DNA of 64,000 nt from a bacterium (GCA_003242735.1 QGVH01000001.1:1-64000); one strand, 5' to 3'. Numbered from the stretch's first letter, positions 28,093 to 38,508 are shown. Notes: a model not told the origin generated them from the letters alone. A program made the numbers and translations.

Positions 28093-28668
28093 ATGCCGAC
28101 ACGCTGCGACTGGGCGGAAGGCAACGACCAGCTCCGTCACTACCACGACACCGAGTGGGGCGTCCCGCTATGGGATGACCGCGGGCTGTTCGAATACATG
28201 GTGCTGGACGCGTTCCAGGCCGGCCTGAGCTGGGCGATCATCCTGAAGAAGCGGGAAGGGTTCCGCGCCGCGTTCCACGACTTCGACCCCGAGGCCATCG
28301 CGCGCTACGGCCCGCGCGACGTGCAGCGGCTGCTGAAGGACGACGGCATCGTGCGGAACCGCCTGAAGATCGAGGCGACGATCGCCAACGCGCGGGCGTA
28401 CCTCGACCTCCAGCGCGAGTTCGGCACGGCCGCGGAGTTCCTGTGGAGCTTCGTCGGCGGCGAGCCGAAGGTGAACGCGTGGACGGCGGCGAAGCAGGTC
28501 CCTGCGACGTCGCCCGAGTCGGACGCCATGAGCAAGGCGCTGCGGCAGCGCGGGTTCCGCTTCGTCGGCAGCACGATCTGCTACGCGTTCATGCAGGCGG
28601 CCGGCATGGTCAACGACCACCTCACGGGCTGCTTCAGGTACGACCAGGTCGCGCGCCTGCGGCGCTGA
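28093..28668 (+). CDS. tag: DNA-3-methyladenine glycosylase I
   Basis: 191 residues starting at MPTRCDWAEGN; eight in-frame codons upstream are dispensable. TagI landmarks: CDWAEGNDQLRHYHDTEWGVP (zinc Cys and His), FEYMVLDAFQAGLSWAIILKKREGFR (with the conserved E and W), and the C-terminal zinc pair in GMVNDHLTGCF. It removes 3-methyladenine from alkylated DNA. Length matches E. coli Tag (187). It stands alone between unrelated genes on the same strand. Confidence 0.95.
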   Translation: MPTRCDWAEGNDQLRHYHDTEWGVPLWDDRGLFEYMVLDAFQAGLSWAIILKKREGFRAAFHDFDPEAIARYGPRDVQRLLKDDGIVRNRLKIEATIANARAYLDLQREFGTAAEFLWSFVGGEPKVNAWTAAKQVPATSPESDAMSKALRQRGFRFVGSTICYAFMQAAGMVNDHLTGCFRYDQVARLRR

Positions 28669-28772
28669 GGCAGGTTGCCGCGGCTGCGTGCCCCGGGGCT
28701 TGCGCGCGCCGGGCGAACCCGGCATATGCCGGTGGACGCAGCCCGACCGACTGACGAACGGAGCCGAGCACC

Positions 28773-29954
28773 ATGCCTTCCTACAAGTACCTCATCATCG
28801 GCGGCGGGATGACCGCGGACGCGGCGGCCGCCGGGATCCGCGAGGTGGACGCCGACGGCACCATCGGCATCATCTCCGCCGAGTCGGACGCGCCCTACGA
28901 CCGGCCGCCGCTCTCCAAGGCGCTGTGGAAGGGCGAGCCGCTCGAGAGCGTATGGCGCCGCACGGATGAGCGCGGCGTCGAGCTGCGGCTCGGCCGCACC
29001 GCCGTGTCGTTGAACCCTGTCGCCAAGGAAGTCCGCGACGACACGGGCGAGGTCTACCGCTACGAGAAGCTGCTGCTGGCCACCGGCGGCTCGCCTCGGC
29101 AGCTCCCCGGCGATCCGGACGGCGTGCTCTACTATCGCACCCTCGAAGACTACCGCCGGCTGCGGCGCTGGACGGAGCGGGGCCAGCGGTTCGCGGTGAT
29201 CGGCGGCGGGTTCATCGGCTCCGAGATCGCCGCCGCGCTCGCCATGATCGGGAAGGAGGTCGTCATGCTGTTCCCCGAGGACGGCATCGGCGGCCGCCTC
29301 TTCCCGCCCGAGCTCTCGCGCTTCCTGAACCGGTACTACCGTGAACGCGGCGTGGACGTACGCGCGGGCACCAGCGTCGCGGACGTGGTGGACGAGGGCG
29401 ATCACTTCGTGGTCGTGACCCGCGGCGGCGAGCGCATCGAGGTGGACGGCGTGGTCGCGGGCCTCGGCATCCAGCCCAACACCGGGCTCGCCGAGGCCGC
29501 GGGGCTCGAGGTCGCCAACGGCATCATGGTGGACCGCTGGCTCCGCACCAGTGACCAGGACATCTACGCCGCCGGGGACGTCGCCGTGTTCTTCAACCCC
29601 GCGCTGGGCCGGCGCATCCGCGTCGAGCACGAGGACAACGCGAACACCCAGGGCCGCGCCGCCGGCCGCGCCATGGCCGGCGCGCCCGAGCCGTACGACC
29701 ACCTGCCGTTCTTCTACTCCGACCTGTTCGACCTGGGCTACGAGGCCGTCGGCGACCTGGACTCGGACCTCACCATGGTCGAGGACTGGAAGGAGCCGTT
29801 CGGCGAGGGCGTGGTCTACTACCTCGAGGGCAAGCGCGTGCGTGGCGTCCTGCTGTGGAACGTGTGGGGCAAGGTGGACGCGGCGCGCAAGCTGATCGCA
29901 TCGCGTGGCCCGTTCCGCCCCGAGGACCTGTTGGGGCGGATCACGAACGGGTGA
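28773..29954 (+). CDS. FAD-dependent NAD(P)H oxidoreductase (AIF/rubredoxin-reductase-like)
   Basis: 393 residues. The FAD Rossmann motif is KYLIIGGGMTADAAAAGI (GGGMTA in place of the usual GxGxxG), followed by APYDRPPLSKALWKGE, the GSPRQLPG segment, and the NAD(P)H site FAVIGGGFIGSEIAAAL. QDIYAAGDVAVF, the second FAD motif, comes later, then RIRVEHEDNANTQGR. The C-terminal region with YSDLFDLGYEAVGDL matches the AIF C-domain. These features fit AIF-like and ferredoxin/rubredoxin reductase-like proteins; the electron acceptor is unknown. Confidence 0.88.
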   Translation: MPSYKYLIIGGGMTADAAAAGIREVDADGTIGIISAESDAPYDRPPLSKALWKGEPLESVWRRTDERGVELRLGRTAVSLNPVAKEVRDDTGEVYRYEKLLLATGGSPRQLPGDPDGVLYYRTLEDYRRLRRWTERGQRFAVIGGGFIGSEIAAALAMIGKEVVMLFPEDGIGGRLFPPELSRFLNRYYRERGVDVRAGTSVADVVDEGDHFVVVTRGGERIEVDGVVAGLGIQPNTGLAEAAGLEVANGIMVDRWLRTSDQDIYAAGDVAVFFNPALGRRIRVEHEDNANTQGRAAGRAMAGAPEPYDHLPFFYSDLFDLGYEAVGDLDSDLTMVEDWKEPFGEGVVYYLEGKRVRGVLLWNVWGKVDAARKLIASRGPFRPEDLLGRITNG

Positions 29955-30028
29955 GAGGAGGCAGACCGGCGCCGGCCCGCCGGCCCGGAGCCGGCGCCGT
30001 GACGCTCGAGATCGTTTCCCCAAACGAC

Positions 30029-30058
30029 CTGCGCGCCGCGCGATCGCGCGGCGCGCAG
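30029..30058. repeat. 30-bp perfect palindrome between convergent genes
   Basis: Two 15-base arms (CTGCGCGCCGCGCGA and its exact complement) meet at CGATCG with no loop. It lies 75 nt after the FAD reductase stop and 71 nt before the hupE stop. It would form a very stable hairpin in RNA from either side. No T-tract. Nearby GGATCCGG repeats (30068-30115) add more pairing potential. Confidence 0.7.
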
Positions 30059-30129
30059 ACGTGTCGGCCGGATCCGGTCGCCCGGAGGATGCGTTCGCCA
30101 GGATCCGGATCCGCCCGCCGGGACCCGGA

Positions 30130-30732
30130 TCAGCTCCCCAGGATCAGGAACGCGACACCCGCGGCACACACCGAGGCGCCCGCCAGGCGCACCCAGACCT
30201 GCTGTCGCTCGCGGAGCCCCCGCTGGAGCGCGATCCCCAGGAACGCCCCGGCCAGGTGGAGCCCGGCGGTCGCCGTCGCGAAGCCGGCCGCGTAGGTGAA
30301 GCCCCCGACCCCGACAGGCATCTCCGCGCCGTGGGCGGCGCCGTGGAACGCGGCGAACAGCGCGATGAGCGCCACCGCCGCCGCGGCCGGGACCTTCGCC
30401 GCCAGGGCGATCAGGAGACCCAGCACGAAGACCGAGGCGAGGATCCCCGCCTCCACGCCCGGGAGGCCGACGCCGCTCATCGCCAGCGCGCCGGCCACGA
30501 CCATCGTCGCGACGAAGGTGAGCGGCAGCGCCCACACGGCACGACCGCCGCGCTGGGCCGCCCACAACCCGACGGCGAACATGGCCAGGAGGTGATCCCA
30601 CCCGGAGAACGGGTGCTCGAACCCGTGCAGGAACCCGTGCGGAATCGTTGTATCGGGATGGGCTGCCGCCACGGATGGGACAGCGGCCAGCAGGAGCGCG
30701 GCCGCACCGATCGATCGAACGGCTGCACGCAT
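30130..30732 (-). CDS. HupE/UreJ family membrane protein
   Basis: 200 residues. Signal peptide-like start then HPDTTIPHGFLHGFEHPFSGWDHLLAM, the His-rich HupE/UreJ signature (H-P-x-x-G-x-D-H). A second conserved motif FAAFHGAAHGAEMP follows, and about six hydrophobic segments. HupE/UreJ members are implicated in nickel or cobalt uptake for hydrogenase or urease. Neither enzyme is encoded in this window, so the metal target is open. Confidence 0.92.
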   Translation of the reverse strand: MRAAVRSIGAAALLLAAVPSVAAAHPDTTIPHGFLHGFEHPFSGWDHLLAMFAVGLWAAQRGGRAVWALPLTFVATMVVAGALAMSGVGLPGVEAGILASVFVLGLLIALAAKVPAAAAVALIALFAAFHGAAHGAEMPVGVGGFTYAAGFATATAGLHLAGAFLGIALQRGLRERQQVWVRLAGASVCAAGVAFLILGS

Positions 30733-30896
30733 GGTTCAGTCGACTCCGTGAAGAGAAGAGATCTCAGGACTCGCGCGCGAGCATTCTGCGGCCCGGACGG
30801 CGGCCGCGCAACTCCCGGAGTCGCCTGGCTGGAGCAACACCCCGCAGAGGCCCTGGGCGACGGAACGCGCCGCCGCCACGCGGCCCGTGCTGCGCC

Positions 30897-32122
30897 TCAC
30901 TCCACGATGAGCCGGTAGGCGACCACCGCCGTCTCATCGAACCCACCGGTCTCGAACGCCCACACGCGGTCACCCGCTGCGGCAACCAGCACTGCCCGGG
31001 GGGCGCCTGGGCCTCGCCCAGGTAGCGGCCGTCCGCATCGAAGACGTCGGAGCGCGCGCCGCGCGGGCCGTGGAGTTGCCCGACCGCGAACGGATCGCTC
31101 CGGTCCCGCCGCACCCATAGCCAGCCGTCGGCGCTGAAGAACAGGCGTGCGTAGGGGGCGGGCTGCTCGGGTCGCGGCGCGTTGCGCAGCGCGACCGCCA
31201 ACTCCTCCATGCGCTCGGGGACCCCGGTCTCGAGCCGCTCGGCGGCCGTGAGCGGCAGCGGCGGCGCTTCGCGGCAGATCCGGAGCAGCGGCGCGCCCGT
31301 CGTATCGAGCACGGTGATGCTGGACGACGCGTCCTCGCCGCCGACCGCGATGCGCCCGTCCGCCGCGAGCGCGCCGACCACGCGCGGCACGCCCGGGAGC
31401 GCCCAGCCCTCGTAACGCCCTTCACCGACCACGGGGATCGGCGCGATCGCAAGGGTGTCCGGCTCGTCTCTCCCTGGCGGCAGGGACAGCAAGGAGGTGA
31501 AGAAGAGCTCCGGCGCCTGCGGGTCCGGCCGCGCGCCCGGCGCCAGCGCGACCGCTCCGCGGGCATCCACGCCCACCCACTCGAGCTCGCCGGAGAGCAG
31601 CACCGGTGCGGTCAGCGCATGATGCACGGGGCTGTCCGGCGCGACCGCGCCCTCGGCCGAGCGGAAGACCACCTTGCTGTTCTCGATGTCGAAGACGGCG
31701 AGGTGGCCCTCAGCGGTCCACGCGGCCGCGGCGGGCCGCAGCGTCTCTCCCGGGCCCCGCCCCTTGCGTGTCCATGCGCCCAACCACTCGCCGTCGGCGT
31801 CCACCACCGCCACCTCGCCCAGCACCCAGTCGGGGATGGCGATGCGGCCGTCACGGGATGCAGCCACGCCGATCGGGAACGCGAGATCCTGGCCCTCCTC
31901 CAGCCCGCCCGCGCGCCACAGCTCCACCAGGCGGGGCGGCCGGCCGTCGCGTTCCCAGAGGCCCGGGCCGGCATTGGCCACCGTACGGACGCCCTCAGCC
32001 CGCGACTCGCACCTCGGGAGCAGGCGGTCCCCCGCGCAGGCGGCCAGGGCGGGGAGCAGGACCGCGACCGGCGCGGCAGGACGCAGCGACGTCGCCGTGC
32101 ATGAGCTCTGATGGCGACGCAT
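30897..32122 (-). pseudogene. 6-bladed beta-propeller lipoprotein, frameshift near C-terminus
   Basis: The preferred start is ATG 32122 (MRRHQSSC...), giving a signal peptide with lipobox ALAACAG. Blades: FPIGVAASRDGRIAIPDWVLGEVAVVD, GRGPGETLRPAAAAWTAEGHLAVFD and GALAADGRIAVGGEDASSSITVLDTT, then LFFSADGWLWVRRDRSDP and SDVFDADGRYLGEAQAP. At a run of six G (about 31000) the frame moves, and the final blade AVLVAAAGDRVWAFETGGFDETAVVAYRLIVE with the stop at 30897 is one frame over. Full length would be about 408 residues. This is the most complete of the family here; correcting a single base restores it, so a sequencing indel is quite possible. Confidence 0.75.
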
Positions 32123-32207
32123 GCGCGCAAAGCTACGAACCGGCGCCCGACGGTACACACACCCAAGGGCCGCCGCGGTTGTGCTCGGCTGCGTGTCGCT
32201 CGCGCCG

Positions 32208-32672
32208 CTACGGCGCCTGCTGCAACGCCGCCGTCCCTCGCAGCTCCTCGTGCCGGATCAGCCCGCCCAGGTGGGCCGTCCAGCCCATCATCCCGCACGC
32301 GATGATGGCGAGCACCAGCGTGAGAACGGCGAAGCCGCGCGGCACCCCCTGGGCACGCCGGTAGCGGATCAGCCCGACCAGCGACACCAGCCCGACGATC
32401 GTCAGGACGACGGTGGCCAGGAACGAGAACTCCTCGTGCGCCTCCATGGTGTCGTGCTCCACGCCCGGCAGGCGCCGGACCATATGCTCCACCGGCTCGC
32501 CCGTGAGGTAGACCACCACACCCGAGAGCGCCACCAGGACGAGCAAGCCGAGGCTGACACGCAACACGTCCCGGCTGCGCATCACGAGGCCGACCGCCAG
32601 GAGCAGCGTGGCGATGATGACGCCGATCACCGGAACGTGGTTGAGCATGAGGTGGATTTGGGCCGCGTTCAT
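32208..32672 (-). CDS. DUF2231-like four-helix membrane protein
   Basis: 154 residues. The first helix holds IHLMLNHVPVIGVIIATLLLAVGL with two His (positions 7 and 12), and four hydrophobic segments in total alternate with short loops. Later His lie in EHMVRR, GVEHDTMEAHEEF and WTAHLGGLIRHEEL, so a heme- or metal-binding membrane domain is plausible, as proposed for DUF2231-type proteins. No SD-overlap with neighbours. Function unknown. Confidence 0.6.
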   Translation of the reverse strand: MNAAQIHLMLNHVPVIGVIIATLLLAVGLVMRSRDVLRVSLGLLVLVALSGVVVYLTGEPVEHMVRRLPGVEHDTMEAHEEFSFLATVVLTIVGLVSLVGLIRYRRAQGVPRGFAVLTLVLAIIACGMMGWTAHLGGLIRHEELRGTAALQQAP

Positions 32673-32936
32673 GACGTGACTCCGCGTCGAGGGGCGTATC
32701 GTGACGAACAGCCCGACGCCGCCACGCCCGGGCGGCGCCGGCAGCCTCCGTCACCGTTGCGCCTTCCGGGCTGCCTGTCAACACCCGCGACCCCAGGGCT
32801 TCGACCCTGTCCGGGATCGAACGACGAGCACCGTCGAACGAGCGCGGAGGCGCCCCCGGCCGACGCCGCCTCCAGCCCGCACCACCGGCACACATCCTGC
32901 TCCGCTGTCCCTCAACCCCAGAAGGAGATCGGACCG

Positions 32937-34673
32937 ATGGCCAGCACCGAACCGTTGGCGGGAACGGCGGCGGTGGATCGGACGTGGGTCGAGGTCGCGG
33001 ACGGCGTTCGCATCACGCGCGCAGGCTGGACGGACCAGGCGCAACGCGTGCTTCCCGCCGACGCGCTGGCGCTGGTCGCACGCCTGCACCGTGAGCTGAG
33101 CGGCGAGCGGAAACGCCTGCTCGAGCTCCGACGGCAGCGCCAGGCGGAATGGGACGCCGGCGCCGTGCCCACCTACCTGGATGACCCCCAGACCGCGGAT
33201 GCGCGCGGCGACTGGCGCATCCCCGACCTGCCTCCGGACCTGCTGCGCCGACGCGTCGAGATCACCGGCCCGATCTCCGATCCGAAGATGGTGATCAACA
33301 TGCTGAGCCGCACGGAGGACGGGGCCCGGGCCGACGCGGCGATGCTCGACTTCGAGGACGCGATGAAGCCCTCGTGGAGCAACGTCGTGCAGGGCATCGA
33401 GAACCTGATCGGCGCGGTGGACGGCTCGCTCACGTACATCAAGCCCGCGCAGGGCGGACAGCCGGGCAAGGTCTACCGCATCGACCCCTCGGACATGCCG
33501 CTGCTGATGGTGCGGGTGCGCGGCCTGCACCTGGACGAATCCAACGTGCTCGTGGACGGCGAGCCGGTCGCCGCGGGCCTGTTCGACTTCGCACTCAGCG
33601 CCTGGCACACCGCGCGCAAGCTGGTGGAGCAGGGCAAGACGCCCAAGTACTACGTGCCCAAGTGCGAGTCCCACCTCGAGGCGCGGTGGTGGAACCGGCT
33701 GTTCTCGCTGGTGGAGGACGCGGTCGGCCTTCCCGTCGGCACCGTTCGGGTGACGTTCCTCATCGAGACGCTGCCCGCCGCGTTCGAGTGCGAGGAGATC
33801 CTGTACGAGATCCGCGAGCACGCGGCCGGGCTCAACGTCGGCCGCTGGGACAAGATCTTCAGCGACATCAAGGTGCTGAAGGAGCACCCGGACCGGGTGC
33901 TGGCGGACCGCGGCAGCATCTCGCTGAACCGACCGTGGATGCTGAACTACGCCCTGCGCCTGATCCGCGTGTGTCACCGGCACGGGGCGTTCGCGATGGG
34001 CGGGATGGCCGCGTTCACACCCGGCCGCTCGCCGGAGCGGCGCCGCGAGCAGGTGCGCAAGGTGGTCGAGGACAAGCGGTTCGAGGCGGCCATCGGCCAC
34101 GACGGCTGCTGGGTCTCCCACCCCTACTTCATCGGCCCTGCGCTGGCCGCCTTCCCCTCCGACAACCAGCTCGGGGTGATCCCCGGCCCGGAGTACGACC
34201 GGCCGGACCTGCTGCCGCTGCCGGAGGGCCCCCGCACCCTCGACGGCCTGCGCAAGAACGTGCGCGTCGGCATCGCGTACTTGCGCGGCTGGAACCAGGA
34301 CATCGGCTGCATCGCGTGGGATGACCTGATGGAGGACCTCGCCACGCTGGAGATCTCACGTGCCCAGACGTGGCAGTGGCTGCGGCACGGCACCGTGCTG
34401 GACGACGGCACGCGCGTAGACCGCGCGCTCGTCGAGCGCGTGTTCGACGAGGAGCTCGCGCGCATCCGCGCCGAGCTCGAACGAGACAGTGGTGATGCGA
34501 GCGGCGATGCTGCCCGGGAGGAGATCCGCCGCTTCGAAGAAGCGGCCGAGGACGCGCGACACATTTTCACGGAACCCGTCTTCCGGCCGTTCCTGACGTG
34601 TCGGTCCGACCTGGCCGGCACGCCGGAGGCCGAGCGGCGGCGCGTTCTGCGGGAGGAAGCGGCGCGCACGTGA
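32937..34673 (+). CDS. aceB: Malate synthase A
   Basis: 578 residues after AGAAGGAG and a 9-nt spacer. Isoform A landmarks: the [15 protein letters not shown] stretch, [24 protein letters not shown] (Mg-binding region), [58 protein letters not shown], and [15 protein letters not shown] with conserved Arg and Asp. It condenses glyoxylate and acetyl-CoA to malate. Length is close to E. coli AceB (533), with an acidic insertion near the C-terminus ([21 protein letters not shown]). The downstream aceA starts 57 nt later on the same strand, so the two likely form one operon. Confidence 0.96.
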   Translation: MASTEPLAGTAAVDRTWVEVADGVRITRAGWTDQAQRVLPADALALVARLHRELSGERKRLLELRRQRQAEWDAGAVPTYLDDPQTADARGDWRIPDLPPDLLRRRVEITGPISDPKMVINMLSRTEDGARADAAMLDFEDAMKPSWSNVVQGIENLIGAVDGSLTYIKPAQGGQPGKVYRIDPSDMPLLMVRVRGLHLDESNVLVDGEPVAAGLFDFALSAWHTARKLVEQGKTPKYYVPKCESHLEARWWNRLFSLVEDAVGLPVGTVRVTFLIETLPAAFECEEILYEIREHAAGLNVGRWDKIFSDIKVLKEHPDRVLADRGSISLNRPWMLNYALRLIRVCHRHGAFAMGGMAAFTPGRSPERRREQVRKVVEDKRFEAAIGHDGCWVSHPYFIGPALAAFPSDNQLGVIPGPEYDRPDLLPLPEGPRTLDGLRKNVRVGIAYLRGWNQDIGCIAWDDLMEDLATLEISRAQTWQWLRHGTVLDDGTRVDRALVERVFDEELARIRAELERDSGDASGDAAREEIRRFEEAAEDARHIFTEPVFRPFLTCRSDLAGTPEAERRRVLREEAART

Positions 34674-34729
34674 CGCGGGTGCGGCGCGCCTGGAACCGGG
34701 TCAGGACCGTCACCGAAAGGGAGGCAACG

Positions 34730-36127
34730 ATGCGCGAGCGCAGCGGCGGGCCGGGGGTCGGGGGCAACGGACAGCGCGACGGGCAGCGCGCGTCCAGAGG
34801 CGTCACGCCACGCACCGTCGTGAACGACGACGGCGCGGCAACGATCCACGTCCGCCACGTGTCGACGACGGGCGGGGCAGGGCAGACGGCGGGCCTGCCG
34901 GACCGGTGGGCCGGCATCGAGCGGCCGTACGCGCCCGAGGACGTGGAACGACTGCGCAACTCGTTCCACATCGAGTACACCCTCGCCCGCCGCGGCGCCG
35001 AGCGGCTGTGGGAGCTGCTGCACACCCGGCCGTACGTCGCCGCGCTGGGCGCGCTCACCGGCAACCAGGCGATGCAGCAGGTGAAGGCCGGGCTGGAGGC
35101 CATCTACCTCAGCGGCTGGCAGGTCGCCGCCGACGCCAACCTCGCCGGCCAGATGTACCCGGATCAGAGCCTCTACCCGTCCAACAGCGTGCCAGCCCTG
35201 GTGCGCAGCATCAACCAGACGCTGCTCCGCGCGGACCAGATCCACCACTCCGAGGGCGACGACGGCACGTACTGGATGGCGCCGATCGTCGCCGACGCGG
35301 AGGCCGGGTTCGGCGGCTGCCTCCACGCGTTCGAGCTGATGAAGGCGATGATCGAGGCGGGCGCCGCCGGTGTGCACTTCGAGGACCAGCTCGCGTCCGA
35401 GAAGAAGTGCGGGCACCTCGGCGGCAAGGTCCTGGTTCCGACGTGCCAGTTCATCGACACCCTCGTCGCCGCACGCCTGGCCGCCGATGTGCTCGACGTG
35501 CCCACGATCCTGATCGCCCGGACCGATGCGCGCAGCGCACGGCTGCTCACCAGCGACATCGACCCGCGGGACCAGGAGTTCCTCACCGGCGAACGCACGC
35601 CCGAGGGCTACTACTGCGTGCGCGCAGGGCTCGACGCCGCCATTGCCCGCGCCCTCGCCTACGCGCCGTACGCCGACATGCTGTGGTGCGAGACGTCCAC
35701 GCCCGACCTGGACGAGGCGAAGCGGTTCGCCGAGGCGATCCACGAACACTTCCCCGGCAAGCTGCTGGCCTACAACTGCTCGCCGTCGTTCAACTGGCGG
35801 CGGCACCTGGATGCCGCGACCATCGCCTCGTTCCAGCGCGAACTCGCCGCCATGGGCTACCGCTTCCAGTTCGTCACGCTCGCCGGGTTCCACACGCTGA
35901 ACTACAGCATGTTCTCGCTCGCGCGAGCGTACCGCGAGCGAGGGATGACGGCGTACGCGGAGCTGCAGCAGGCGGAGTTCGAGGCCGAGCACCTCGGCTA
36001 CACGGCGACCCGGCACCAGCGTGAGGTCGGGAACGGCTACTTCGACCTGGTGCGCGAGACGGTGATGCGCGGCCGGACCAGCACCGCCGCCATGGCGGAA
36101 TCCACCGAGACGGCGCAGTTCCTGTAG
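34730..36127 (+). CDS. aceA: Isocitrate lyase
   Basis: 465 residues from the ATG after AAAGGGAGG. The catalytic motif KKCGH sits at 225-229 inside [19 protein letters not shown]. Other landmarks are [50 protein letters not shown] and [17 protein letters not shown]. It cleaves isocitrate to succinate and glyoxylate. The N-terminus carries about 50 Gly/Arg/Thr-rich residues ([18 protein letters not shown]...) not usual for bacterial ICL (about 430 residues); these may be untranslated if a later start is used. aceB lies directly upstream, giving the full glyoxylate shunt. Confidence 0.96.
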   Translation: MRERSGGPGVGGNGQRDGQRASRGVTPRTVVNDDGAATIHVRHVSTTGGAGQTAGLPDRWAGIERPYAPEDVERLRNSFHIEYTLARRGAERLWELLHTRPYVAALGALTGNQAMQQVKAGLEAIYLSGWQVAADANLAGQMYPDQSLYPSNSVPALVRSINQTLLRADQIHHSEGDDGTYWMAPIVADAEAGFGGCLHAFELMKAMIEAGAAGVHFEDQLASEKKCGHLGGKVLVPTCQFIDTLVAARLAADVLDVPTILIARTDARSARLLTSDIDPRDQEFLTGERTPEGYYCVRAGLDAAIARALAYAPYADMLWCETSTPDLDEAKRFAEAIHEHFPGKLLAYNCSPSFNWRRHLDAATIASFQRELAAMGYRFQFVTLAGFHTLNYSMFSLARAYRERGMTAYAELQQAEFEAEHLGYTATRHQREVGNGYFDLVRETVMRGRTSTAAMAESTETAQFL

Positions 36128-36200
36128 CCCCGTGGTTCGACCCTTGCAACACCCGGCCTTCGATGAGTCGGGCCGTGGCCCCCAGGACGAGGTGGAGCAG

Positions 36201-36626
36201 ATGACCAGGGTTCAACGCACGGCGAAGATCCTCGGCTGGATCCTCACCATCGTGGGGATCCTCGGGTTCCTCTGGGGTGGGTTCACCACCGAGTCGAACA
36301 TGGCTGAGGCACCCCATCTCCTCGGCCTGTTCGCCGTGAACGTGTGGCACAACCTGTTTCACCTCGCGACGGGGATCTGGGGCGTGCGCGCGGCGCGCAC
36401 GTTCTCCTCGGCCCGGACCTACGCCCGCACGCTCGGGATCATCTACGCGCTGCTGATCCCCATCGGCCTGATCACGCCGACGCTGTTCGGCATCATGCCC
36501 CTCGGCGGCAACGACCTGTGGCTGCACGCCCTGATCGCCATCCCGCTGCTGTACTTCGGCTTCTCCGCCCGTGGCCAGGCGGCCGCCGGTCGGGGAGAGC
36601 GGGAGCGGTTCCGGCGCGCGGCCTGA
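36201..36626 (+). CDS. DUF4383 membrane protein
   Basis: 141 residues from MTRVQRTAKILG (GGTGGAG upstream), preferred over 23 extra in-frame residues. Four helices. The DUF4383 pattern is visible: GFTTESNMAEAPHLLGLFAVNVWHN followed by LFHLATGIWGVRAART. A late LWLHALIAIPLLYFGF helix completes the fold. It starts 74 nt after aceA on the same strand and could be read through from it. Function unknown. Confidence 0.85.
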   Translation: MTRVQRTAKILGWILTIVGILGFLWGGFTTESNMAEAPHLLGLFAVNVWHNLFHLATGIWGVRAARTFSSARTYARTLGIIYALLIPIGLITPTLFGIMPLGGNDLWLHALIAIPLLYFGFSARGQAAAGRGERERFRRAA

Positions 36627-36979
36627 GGGCCGTCGCCGTCAGGCAGCAGGTCCCCATGCGGCGATCTGCTGTCGACACCCCCTGCGGCGCGAGGATGTCG
36701 GTCGGAGGCCCGCCGCGCCCGCCGGTTGAACGTCCGGCGAGGCGCGGCGGCCTGGCGTCCTGAACCTGCCGCCGTGACACCCCACCCTCCACCTGCGCTG
36801 TAATAACTGCAAGTCCTATTTGCACTTCTGACGCATCCTCGCGGCACGCCGGCTGCTTCGCCCTGCGCAGCGAGCGGCGGCGCAGCCGCGTGGGATCGCG
36901 GACACGGACCGCGAGACGCGGCAGCCGCCTCCACGGAAGGCTCGGAACGGCCGATCCATCCCGGACGGAGGTGACGACC
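36627..36979. other. Region upstream of hsp20 with an A/T-rich island
   Basis: 353 bases without a gene. The only A/T-rich patch lies at 36800-36830 and includes a TGCAA-N7-TTGCA inverted pair (36808-36812 and 36820-36824). It lies about 150 nt before the hsp20 start and could hold its promoter or an operator. No CIRCE (TTAGCACTC-N9-GAGTGCTAA) element was seen. Confidence 0.4.
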
Positions 36980-37471
36980 ATGCTGATCACGAGGAATCGC
37001 AGCCTGCTGTCGGATCCGGTCTTCGCGCGGATGGATGGGTTCTGGCGGGACTTCGACCGCCTGGTCTCGAACGTCTTCGCCACGGATTGGATGGACGACG
37101 GCGCGTGGATCCCGCCGGCGGAGGTCGAGGAGACGGGTGAGCACATCCGCTACGTCTTCGAGGTGCCCGGCATCCGGCCGGAGGACCTCAACGTCACGGT
37201 CGAGCGCAACGTCCTGACGATCTCCGGCGAGAAGAGGGCCGAGCGTTCCGAGGAGAACGCGACGTACCACCTGGCCGAGCGGCGGTACGGCCGGTTCACG
37301 CGGAGCTTCCAGCTCCCGTCCCGCGTGGATCCGGATGCGGTGACCGCGCGCTACGAGAACGGGCTGCTCACGATCACGCTGCCCAAGGTCCCTGCTGCAC
37401 GGCCGCGCCAGATCCGCATCGAGGTCGGCTCGGCGCCGCAACTTCCCGAGTCGAGCGGCGGCAAGGACTGA
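36980..37471 (+). CDS. Hsp20/alpha-crystallin small heat shock protein
   Basis: 163 residues; the ATG at 36980 follows GGAGGTGA. The N-terminal arm SDPVFARMDGFWRDFDRLVSNVF precedes the alpha-crystallin domain: WIPPAEVEETGEHIRYVFEVPG, GIRPEDLNVTVERNVLTISGEK, and YGRFTRSFQLPSRVDPDAVTARYENGLLTITLPK with the canonical G-L-L-x-x-x-L-P-K. The short tail carries RQIRIEV, an I-x-I/V motif for oligomer contacts. It is an ATP-independent holdase. A hairpin follows the gene. Confidence 0.95.
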   Translation: MLITRNRSLLSDPVFARMDGFWRDFDRLVSNVFATDWMDDGAWIPPAEVEETGEHIRYVFEVPGIRPEDLNVTVERNVLTISGEKRAERSEENATYHLAERRYGRFTRSFQLPSRVDPDAVTARYENGLLTITLPKVPAARPRQIRIEVGSAPQLPESSGGKD

Positions 37472-37511
37472 CGGTGCGGGACGGCGAGCGGCGGGCGTAG
37501 GGCGAGACCGA

Positions 37512-37544
37512 GGGCCGGTGCCCGGAACCGACGGGCGCCGGCCC
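37512..37544. terminator. Hairpin after hsp20
   Basis: GGGCCGGTGCCCG (37512-37524) pairs with CGGGCGCCGGCCC (37532-37544) with one G-U pair and a 7-nt loop, then CTTGTCGTT, a weak T-tract. It lies between the convergent hsp20 and AlkZ-like genes and probably serves both. Confidence 0.6.
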
Positions 37545-37606
37545 CTTGTCGTTCGCGGGCGGGATCGTTGCACGCCAGGCCAGCACGCCCGTGCGTGGAG
37601 CGCGCA

Positions 37607-38477
37607 TCACGCCTGCCCGCGCGCCGCCCCCGCAAACCGCTCGTACCGCCTGACTGCATCCTCCACCGCCGCGCGCTCCGCCGCATCCGGCCCCGGCCAG
37701 ATCCGCGCCTCGACCCGCTGCGCATTCCCGTCAGCCCGAGGTCGCCACTCGCCCGCAATGCGGCCATCCACGATGATCGGATGCGTCAACGTCGGCCCGA
37801 GGGCGGCCAGAACATTCGGCACGCCGAGCACGTCGCGCGTCTCCGCGTACGAGACCACGTACTCGTCGAAGAGCTGGAGCAGGTGCGCGCGCGGCGCGGG
37901 CGGACGGGCGGCCGGCAGCGGCGGCACGAACCAGTACGTCCGGCCATCCGCCTCCATCTCCTCCAGCTCCGAACGGAGCAACTCCAAACCCCGCTCCGCC
38001 TCGGCCGCCGTCAAGCTCCACCACCACCGGAAGTCCTTCAGCGTCGCGGGGCCGCGGGATCGGAAGTAGCGGCGCGCCAGCTCTGCCAGCGCTTCATCAC
38101 GCTCGGGACGCCGCGCCTGCGGCGCCCGATCCTCCAGCACCGCGTCGTCCAGCTCGAGCCGGCGGTAAGCCGACGCGTTCATGCGCTGCACCCGCGGCCC
38201 GGTCAGCGCCTGCAGCCAGCAGGATGTCCTCGGGAAGGACGAAGTGCCAGGTCGGCCTGAGCACGTGCGTGCGCAGGATGCGGCCGTCCGCCAGCGCGCG
38301 CTCGACCGCCGCGTCGCTGTGACGACGCGTCCGTTGGGCCAGCGACCACTTCGCCAGGCCGTACTCCTGTGCCTGCGATGCGCTCAGCCAACGCAGCACC
38401 TCCTCCGGCGAGGCGAACGGCGGGCCCGCGAGGCGCTGGTTGCGCAGCCGTTGCCGGGCAATGCGGGGACCGTGCAT
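37607..38477 (-). pseudogene. AlkZ-like winged-helix DNA glycosylase, single frameshift
   Basis: Starts at MHGPRIARQRLRNQRL. Family landmarks in frame 1: ASQAQEYGLAKWSLAQRT (the conserved Q-x-Q segment), ADGRILRTHVLRPTWHFVLPEDI. The frame is lost at about 38217-38221, where the coding text wants WLQALTGPRVQRMNASAY but one extra base is present. The second part continues as FRSRGPATLKDFRWWWSLT, LLQLFDEYVVSYAETRD, HPIIVDGRIAGEWR and ends at 37607. Joined length would be about 290 residues. AlkZ/YcaQ relatives unhook crosslinks and remove bulky alkylated bases. One base restores the frame, so a sequencing indel cannot be excluded. Confidence 0.75.
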
Positions 38478-38508
38478 GATCCTGGGTTTGCCGCGTCGGC
38501 CGGGTCCG

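Noticed and set aside
36808..36824. TGCAA-N7-TTGCA as a heat-shock operator
   Set aside because: Arms of five bases are too short to call; no HrcA/CIRCE or ROSE features.
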